Source: Methylophilaceae bacterium (GTDB lineage Bacteria; Pseudomonadota; Gammaproteobacteria; Burkholderiales; Methylophilaceae). From it: 32,618 bases of DNA. The stretch is from NCBI GenBank assembly GCA_017857755.1, contig JAFMCM010000015.1:1-32618 (forward strand), read 5' to 3'. The notes beneath the pieces are model-generated. The model searched no databases. It saw nothing but the letters and a program-made list of their open reading frames with translations, and had not been told where the DNA came from. Below, piece by piece: positions 26,983-32,618 of this stretch. The translations under genes and the position numbers were made by a program. Each line of letters begins with the position of its first letter. Positions within the stretch are counted from its first letter, which is position 1.

Positions 26983-28350
26983 TCACACCAACTGGTCTAG
27001 AAGTTTTTGATGAATCCCGTCAAAGCCACCATTACTCATGACTAATATAGTGTCATGTGGTTGCGCTAGATTAGTAATTGCTTGAATGAGTGCATCCATC
27101 TGCATGAATACCTGTGATTTATATTCAATCGGCTTCAATGCTTCTGCAACATCCCAATCAACATTGCCTCCATAACAAAACACCCAATCCGCAGCGGTTA
27201 AACTATCAGGCAGTGCGGCTTTCATTGTGCCTAGTTTCATTGTATTTGAGCGCGGCTCTAGCACTGCTAAAATTCTGCTTTTTCCAACCTTAGCACGCAA
27301 ACCATCAAGGGTTGTTGCAATCGCGGTGGGGTGATGAGCAAAATCATCATAAACACTAATCGCATTAACAATGCCACGTAATTCCATACGCCGTTTTACA
27401 TTTTTGAACACACATAAAGCAGCAATGCTTTGCGCTACTGGCACACCAACATGCCTCGCAGCTGCAATACTAGCAAGCGCGTTCATTTGATTGTGTTGGC
27501 CAATGATTGTCCAGTTCAGCCGTCCTTGGCACTCCCGACCAAACATCACATCAAAACTACCATCGCCCTTTGCATTGGCTACATGCCATTTATCTTCACT
27601 TCCAAACAACTCTACTGGTGTCCAACATCCCTTTGCAATCACGCGCTGCAGACTTTCTTCTACATTACTCACTACTAGCCCATTTTGCGGAATCGTACGC
27701 ACAAGGTGATGGAATTGTTTTTCAATCGCGGCTAAGTCGTCAAATATATCAGCATGATCAAACTCTAGATTATTCAACACTGCCGTTCGCGGATGATAGT
27801 GGACAAATTTAGAACGCTTATCAAAAAATGCGGTGTCATACTCATCGGCTTCAATGACAAAAAAGGGTGAAATACTTTTCTCGTCTTGCGTTGGCCTGCC
27901 AGGCAATCGCGCAGAAACAGAGAAATTTTCTGGTACACCGCCAATTAAAAAACCTGGTGCTAAACCTGCGCATTCTAATATCCAAGCCAGCATAGATGAA
28001 GTAGTGGTTTTGCCATGTGTCCCTGCGATTGCAAGCACCCACTGACCTTGTAATACATGCTCAGATAACCACTGCGGCCCTGAAGTATAAGGCAACCCTT
28101 GATTTAATATCGCCTCCATTAATGGATTGCCACGACTGACTGCGTTACCAATCACATATAAATCTGGATTTAGTTGCGTTTGGTCTGCGGTGTATCCTTC
28201 AATCAATTGAATGCCTTGCGCTTCTAGCTGTGTGCTCATCGGTGGATAAACATTGGCATCACATCCAGTTACTTGATAACCAGACTGTTTCGCTAGTGCT
28301 GCAATGCCCCCCATGAACGTGCCGCAGATGCCTAATATATGAATGTGCAT
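26983..28350 (-). CDS. mpl: UDP-MurNAc:L-Ala-gamma-D-Glu-meso-DAP ligase (murein peptide recycling)
   Basis: This 455-residue Mur-ligase-family enzyme attaches the recovered tripeptide L-Ala-gamma-D-Glu-mDAP directly to UDP-MurNAc, so it skips three synthesis steps. The N-terminal HILGICGTFMGGIAALA is characteristic of Mpl rather than MurC, and the ATP loop is GTHGKTTT (Gly110-Lys114). EADEYDTAFFDKRSKFVHY, NNLEFDHADIF and VYDDFAHHPTAI are further landmarks. Together with the ampG tail at the left end, it indicates a muropeptide-recycling pathway. TonB-like protein follows after 5 bases. Confidence 0.96.
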   Translation of the reverse strand: MHIHILGICGTFMGGIAALAKQSGYQVTGCDANVYPPMSTQLEAQGIQLIEGYTADQTQLNPDLYVIGNAVSRGNPLMEAILNQGLPYTSGPQWLSEHVLQGQWVLAIAGTHGKTTTSSMLAWILECAGLAPGFLIGGVPENFSVSARLPGRPTQDEKSISPFFVIEADEYDTAFFDKRSKFVHYHPRTAVLNNLEFDHADIFDDLAAIEKQFHHLVRTIPQNGLVVSNVEESLQRVIAKGCWTPVELFGSEDKWHVANAKGDGSFDVMFGRECQGRLNWTIIGQHNQMNALASIAAARHVGVPVAQSIAALCVFKNVKRRMELRGIVNAISVYDDFAHHPTAIATTLDGLRAKVGKSRILAVLEPRSNTMKLGTMKAALPDSLTAADWVFCYGGNVDWDVAEALKPIEYKSQVFMQMDALIQAITNLAQPHDTILVMSNGGFDGIHQKLLDQLV

Positions 28351-28365
28351 GTATGAATGATGTCT

Positions 28366-28617
28366 TTAATGTTTGGCTAATCGCGCGCGCATCCCAATCT
28401 TTATTGATATGGCATTCAGCACTGCCGTGTTGCTGCTGCCATTGTGATGCTTACTCATTACAGTTTCGCGCTTGTTTATCGTTAAAAAGATGACTACTAA
28501 TGCTGTAATGATAAGCCAAAGTGAGCTTAAAAAGACACCTTTATCGCGATTAAATAAAGTCGTCGTTAAGATGCGTCCATCGATGAAGCCAGCATCGCGC
28601 CTCAATACAAGCGACAT
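28366..28617 (-). CDS. Hypothetical small single-helix membrane protein (uncertain)
   Basis: An 83-residue reading frame with one clear hydrophobic helix (about residues 29-47, LSSLWLIITALVVIFLTIN) flanked by basic residues. I do not recognise a family. It stops 15 bases before the mpl start on the same strand, so it could be the first gene of an mpl-tonB transcript. It has no clear ribosome-binding site, and a shorter form from an internal ATG would lose the helix. It could be chance; the surrounding 404-base gap holds only this frame and the terminator-like repeat near metH. Confidence 0.35.
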   Translation of the reverse strand: MSLVLRRDAGFIDGRILTTTLFNRDKGVFLSSLWLIITALVVIFLTINKRETVMSKHHNGSSNTAVLNAISIKIGMRARLAKH

Positions 28618-28694
28618 CTTATAGGCGCAGCCATTCTATATGAAAGGGCAAGCAGCGGCGCGATCGCTTGCTTCGTGCAAAAGAGCAAAAAGCC

Positions 28695-28716
28695 ACCCCT
28701 TATTGATGTCTGGGGT
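28695..28716 (-). terminator. Intrinsic terminator of metH
   Basis: On the minus strand, about 40 bases after the metH stop, ACCCC and GGGGT form a 5-bp GC stem with a 12-base loop, followed by GGCTTTTTGC. This is a plausible though short rho-independent terminator. A second inverted repeat, GCAAGC/GCTTGC at 28648-28671, lies beyond it. Confidence 0.4.
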
Positions 28717-28754
28717 ATTTCAGCGGTTGAGCCAAAGATCGATGTAAAGTCCAT

Positions 28755-31700
28755 CTAACTCAAATTGGGCGCTAACCATCGCTCTAGATACGCTTTTGGC
28801 AAGTTTCTGCGCTTTGCCATATCATCTAACTGATCAACACCAATTTTATCGACGCTAAAGTATTTACTTTCAGCATGGGCAAAATAGAAGCCGCTCACCG
28901 CAGCCGCTGGCATCATGGCAAAGCTTTCTGTCAACTGCATACCGATTTCTTCACACTGCAATAAGGCAAACATATCGGTTTTGACCGTATGATCGGGGCA
29001 AGCAGGATAGCCTGGCGCGGGACGAATGCCTTGATAGACCTCTTTAATCAAAGCGTCTGTTGCCAGTTGCTCATTTGGCGCATAACCCCATAGATCGGTT
29101 CGAATGCGTTCATGCATATATTCAGCAAACGCTTCTGCTAAGCGGTCCGCTAATGATTGGAACATAATCCCGCTAAAATCATCATGGGCATCGGCAAACC
29201 GTTTTGCGATTTTTTCCATGCCTAATCCCCCAGTTACGGCAAATAAGCCAATATAATCATTTGCCACCCCTTTTGGTGCGATAAAGTCTGCCAGACATTG
29301 ATTCGGACGCGCTATGCCATCAATCACTGGCTTTTGCGTTTGTTGCCGCATGCCATAGTAAGTAAAGGCAATCTCAGTACGGCTTTCATCGGTATAGATT
29401 TCTATGTCATCATCATTGACGCTATTCGCTGGCATTAAGGCAATCACACCATTGGCCGTCAACCAGCGTCCATCGATCAGCTTTTTCAACATAGCTTGCG
29501 CTTCGGTAAAGACTTTATTCGCCGCTTCGCCCACCACTTCGTCTTTTAGAATAGCTGGATAAGCACCCGCTAAATCCCAAGTTTGGAAGAAAGGACCCCA
29601 GTCTATATATTGTGCGATTAAGCTTAAATCAATATTTTTAAACACGCGGCGACCGATAAATTTTGGTTTTACTGGCGCATGACTGCCGTCAAAACTTAAT
29701 TTGGCTTTATTAGCGCGTGCGTCTGCCAGTGTCAGCATGGGCACACCTTTTTTATTGGCATGCTGCACTCGCGCTTTTTCATAATCCGCTTGAATTTCAG
29801 CCAAATAGGCACCACGCGTTTCTGGAGTAAGCAAGTTTTGCATCACGTTCACTGAGCGAGAAGCATCTGGCACATAAATCACAGGACCATCATAATGGGG
29901 TGCAATCTTAACGGCTGTATGCGCACGGGAAGTGGTCGCACCGCCAATGAGCAATGGCGTTTTTGAACTACTGAAATGTGGGTCACGCTGCATTTCTTTC
30001 GCAATATAAGTCATCTCTTCTAAAGATGGCGTAATCAAACCACTTAAGCCAATAATGTCTGCACCTTCTGCTTTTGCCATGGCTAAAATCTCGGCAGCTG
30101 GCACCATTACGCCCATATTCACCACTTCAAAGTTGTTACATTGCAACACCACGCTGACAATATTTTTACCAATATCATGCACGTCACCTTTGACTGTCGC
30201 GATAACAACCTTACCTTTTGGTTTAGCTGCTTCACCTGTACGCGCTTCTTCTGCTGCTTTTTCAGCTTCGATAAATGGAATCAAATGCGCTACAGCGGCT
30301 TTCATGACACGGGCAGATTTCACCACCTGCGGTAAAAACATTTTACCTTGGCCAAACAAATCACCGACGATATTCATGCCATCCATCAATGGGCCCTCAA
30401 TCACATGGATTGGTCGGCCACCTTTTTCAGCCACCGCTGCGCGTGCTTCTTCGGTATCTTCGACAATAAATTCGGTAATACCATGAACCATCGCATGGCT
30501 TAAGCGTTTTTCCACTGGCACGGGATGGTCGGCAGTCCCTCGCCATTCCAATGTGGTGCTTTCTTTTCTGTCGCTGGCTACCAAAGTACCCGCAATTTCA
30601 ATCATGCGCTCAGTAGCGTCATCTCGGCGATTTAACACCACATCTTCTACCCGTTCACGCAGGTCTGCTGGCAAATCGTCATAAACGCCCATCATGCCAG
30701 CATTGACAATTCCCATGGTCATCCCAGCTTGAATAGCATGGTATAGAAAAACGGTATGAATCGCTTCACGCGCAGGGTTATTGCCACGGAAACTGAAACT
30801 CACATTCGAGACACCGCCTGAAATTTTGGCATGTGGCAAGTTTTCTTTAATCCAGCGCGTCGCTTCGATAAAATCGACAGCATAGTTATTATGCTCTTCA
30901 ATCCCAGTCGCAATCGCAAAGATATTGGGGTCAAAAATAATATCTTCCGGCGGAAAGCCAGTGCCGACAAGTAAATCATAAGCCCGTTTACAAATTTCAG
31001 TCTTGCGCTCAAACGTATCAGCCTGACCTTTCTCGTCAAAAGCCATCACGATAACGGCCGCGCCATAACGACGACACAACTTGGCTTGACGTAAAAATTC
31101 GGCTTCGCCTTCTTTCATCGAAATCGAGTTAACAATAGATTTGCCTTGCACGCATTTTAAACCCGCTTCAATCACTTCCCATTTTGAAGAATCTAGCATA
31201 ATCGGTACGCGGGCAATATCTGGCTCTGAAGCAATCAGGTTGAGGAAGTGCGTCATCGCTTTGACCGCATCCAACATGCCTTCATCCATATTAATATCAA
31301 TGATTTGCGCACCATTTTCTACTTGTTGACGCGCTACGCTTAACGCTTCTTCATATTGTTCATTGATAATTAAACGTGCAAAGGCTTTGGAACCTGTGAC
31401 ATTGGTTCGTTCGCCAACATTGACATACAAAGCATCTTCATCAATGATAAACGGCTCTAAACCCGACAACTTAGTGACTGGCGCTTGTTCAGGCACTTGA
31501 CGCGGCGGACAATCTTTTATGGCCTGATAAATAGCATGAATATGGGGCGGCGTAGTCCCACAACAGCCACCAGCGATATTAATAAAGCCACTATCAGCAA
31601 ACTCTTTCACAAGGCTAGAAGTGACATCTGGCGTTTCATCAAAGCCCGTATCACTCATCGGGTTCGGCAGGCCCGCATTAGGGTAAAGGCAGATATAAGT

Positions 31701-32528
31701 ATCGGCAACCTTCGACAGCTCTTCGGCGTATGGACGCATCAAAGTTGCACCTAATGCACAGTTCAAACCTACTGTAAGCGGTTTAGCATGACGAACTGAG
31801 TGCCAAAATGCGGTAACGGTTTGACCTGACAAAATGCGGCCTGATGCATCGGTTACCGTGCCAGAAATCATTAATGGCATTTTGTAGCCAATTTCTTCAA
31901 AGAAGCAATCAATCGCAAACAAAGCGGCTTTACAGTTCAAGGTATCAAAAATCGTTTCCACCATTAAAATGTCCGCACCGCCTTCAAGCAACGCACGTGC
32001 TTGTTCCAAATAAGCTTTGACTAACTGATCAAAACTGACATTTCGTGCTGCTGGATCGTTCACATCTGGTGAAATACTGGCTGTTTTTGGTGTTGGGCCT
32101 AAAGTACCTGCAACAAAACGCGGCTTTTCGGGCGTACTATATTTCTCACAAGCGGCTTTGGCTAATTGAGCTGATGCCACATTCATTTCATGCACCAACG
32201 CCGCCATATGATAATCATCTTGTGCAACAGTCGTCGCGCCAAAAGTATTGGTTTCAACAATATCCGCACCCGCCTCAAGATACTTTTCGTGAATCTCTTG
32301 AATAATTTGCGGCTGCGTTAAAGACAGTAATTCATTATTGCCTTTAACAAACAATTCGCGCTGACCGTCTGGTGCAGAAAAGTCTTTAAAACGCTCTCCG
32401 CGATAGTCCGCTTCCGTCAACTTGTATTGCTGAATCATCGTACCCATCGCCCCGTCTAAAATCAGGATACGATCTTGCAACAAACGACGTAATTGCGTTT
32501 CTAGTGGTGAAATATGTTGTTGACTCAT
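28755..32528 (-). CDS. metH: Cobalamin-dependent methionine synthase
   Basis: This 1257-residue modular enzyme moves a methyl group from 5-methyl-THF through cobalamin to homocysteine. In order: homocysteine/zinc domain (about 1-350) with ligands Cys257 (GLNCALG) and Cys322-Cys323 (GGCCGTTP); folate domain (about 370-650, [18 protein letters not shown] and [13 protein letters not shown]); cobalamin domain (about 670-920) with DVHDIGKN, where His784 is the expected cobalt ligand; and the AdoMet reactivation domain (about 930-1240, with [12 protein letters not shown]). Length is full. The 90 bases upstream show no cobalamin riboswitch. Confidence 0.97.
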   Translation of the reverse strand: MSQQHISPLETQLRRLLQDRILILDGAMGTMIQQYKLTEADYRGERFKDFSAPDGQRELFVKGNNELLSLTQPQIIQEIHEKYLEAGADIVETNTFGATTVAQDDYHMAALVHEMNVASAQLAKAACEKYSTPEKPRFVAGTLGPTPKTASISPDVNDPAARNVSFDQLVKAYLEQARALLEGGADILMVETIFDTLNCKAALFAIDCFFEEIGYKMPLMISGTVTDASGRILSGQTVTAFWHSVRHAKPLTVGLNCALGATLMRPYAEELSKVADTYICLYPNAGLPNPMSDTGFDETPDVTSSLVKEFADSGFINIAGGCCGTTPPHIHAIYQAIKDCPPRQVPEQAPVTKLSGLEPFIIDEDALYVNVGERTNVTGSKAFARLIINEQYEEALSVARQQVENGAQIIDINMDEGMLDAVKAMTHFLNLIASEPDIARVPIMLDSSKWEVIEAGLKCVQGKSIVNSISMKEGEAEFLRQAKLCRRYGAAVIVMAFDEKGQADTFERKTEICKRAYDLLVGTGFPPEDIIFDPNIFAIATGIEEHNNYAVDFIEATRWIKENLPHAKISGGVSNVSFSFRGNNPAREAIHTVFLYHAIQAGMTMGIVNAGMMGVYDDLPADLRERVEDVVLNRRDDATERMIEIAGTLVASDRKESTTLEWRGTADHPVPVEKRLSHAMVHGITEFIVEDTEEARAAVAEKGGRPIHVIEGPLMDGMNIVGDLFGQGKMFLPQVVKSARVMKAAVAHLIPFIEAEKAAEEARTGEAAKPKGKVVIATVKGDVHDIGKNIVSVVLQCNNFEVVNMGVMVPAAEILAMAKAEGADIIGLSGLITPSLEEMTYIAKEMQRDPHFSSSKTPLLIGGATTSRAHTAVKIAPHYDGPVIYVPDASRSVNVMQNLLTPETRGAYLAEIQADYEKARVQHANKKGVPMLTLADARANKAKLSFDGSHAPVKPKFIGRRVFKNIDLSLIAQYIDWGPFFQTWDLAGAYPAILKDEVVGEAANKVFTEAQAMLKKLIDGRWLTANGVIALMPANSVNDDDIEIYTDESRTEIAFTYYGMRQQTQKPVIDGIARPNQCLADFIAPKGVANDYIGLFAVTGGLGMEKIAKRFADAHDDFSGIMFQSLADRLAEAFAEYMHERIRTDLWGYAPNEQLATDALIKEVYQGIRPAPGYPACPDHTVKTDMFALLQCEEIGMQLTESFAMMPAAAVSGFYFAHAESKYFSVDKIGVDQLDDMAKRRNLPKAYLERWLAPNLS

Positions 32529-32618
32529 AACAGATACTAAAGTGAATAATCTGCTATTTTATCATGCAAAGCCTTTTCTTCTAACTATCCCTACGCCTGT
32601 ATTGAATCGCCTCAGCAA

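Noticed and set aside
28648-28671. GCAAGC/GCTTGC inverted repeat enclosing a GCGCGATCGC palindrome
   Set aside because: Six-base stem with a large loop and no T-run; it occurs once, so not a repeat family or clear terminator.
30055-30486. 143-codon plus-strand frame inside metH
   Set aside because: Opposite the conserved cobalamin domain of metH; low-complexity Ser/Thr/Ala-rich translation typical of a shadow frame.
32529-32618. Search for a cobalamin or SAM riboswitch before metH
   Set aside because: No conserved B12-box-like or SAM-riboswitch core is seen in the 90 bases available; a more distant element could lie outside the window.

Overview
The window reads as chromosomal core-genome sequence from a Gram-negative betaproteobacterium. 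The closest overall resemblance I can name is a methylotroph of the Methylophilaceae type. This rests on the gene order mreBCD-mrdA-rodA-rlpA-dacA-DUF493-lipB-lipA, on the ferro-oxidans/betaproteobacterial class of GshA, on an LptM-type lipoprotein before lysA, on the moderately AT-leaning base use, and on protein character. The taxonomic call is inference. I saw no rRNA, tRNA, insertion sequence, prophage, CRISPR array or replication origin.

Layout. Bases 1-6066 hold the tail of an AmpG-like muropeptide permease, a secreted DUF1223 protein, exodeoxyribonuclease III (minus) divergent from pyrE, and a minus-strand gatC-gatA-gatB operon. From 6226 to 19813 runs a long, dense plus-strand series. 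It starts with the elongasome (mreB, mreC, mreD, mrdA/PBP2, rodA), the septal/lytic lipoprotein rlpA and a D,D-carboxypeptidase. It continues with a DUF493 protein, lipB and lipA (lipoate), gshA and gshB (glutathione), then a tightly overlapped trio: apbE, a NusG-domain-II membrane protein and a Gx-type membrane protein. Next come a short LptM-like lipoprotein and lysA, then purU (minus) divergent from ispH, followed by nudB, nadA and a HIT protein. The right third (25572-32528) is on the minus strand: a thioredoxin-like [2Fe-2S] ferredoxin, a TonB-C-domain protein coupled to mpl, an uncertain one-helix membrane peptide, and cobalamin-dependent methionine synthase metH.

How it fits together. 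Much of the window builds or recycles the cell wall: MreBCD/PBP2/RodA elongate it, DacA trims it, RlpA cleaves or binds it, LysA supplies meso-DAP or lysine, and AmpG plus Mpl recycle muropeptides. Several enzymes carry or serve Fe-S or flavin cofactors (LipA, IspH, NadA, the ferredoxin, ApbE).

Points worth a second look: nudB has no usable ATG for its conserved N-terminus and appears to start at CTG inside ispH; the ApbE has Lys where the family usually has a metal-binding Thr, and it sits in an overlapped trio resembling parts of flavin-based electron-transfer loci; a short LptM-like gene precedes lysA; and an ExbBD-less coiled-coil TonB-like protein is coupled to mpl. I did not find a convincing wholly new system; the apbE-NusG_II-Gx trio is the nearest candidate.
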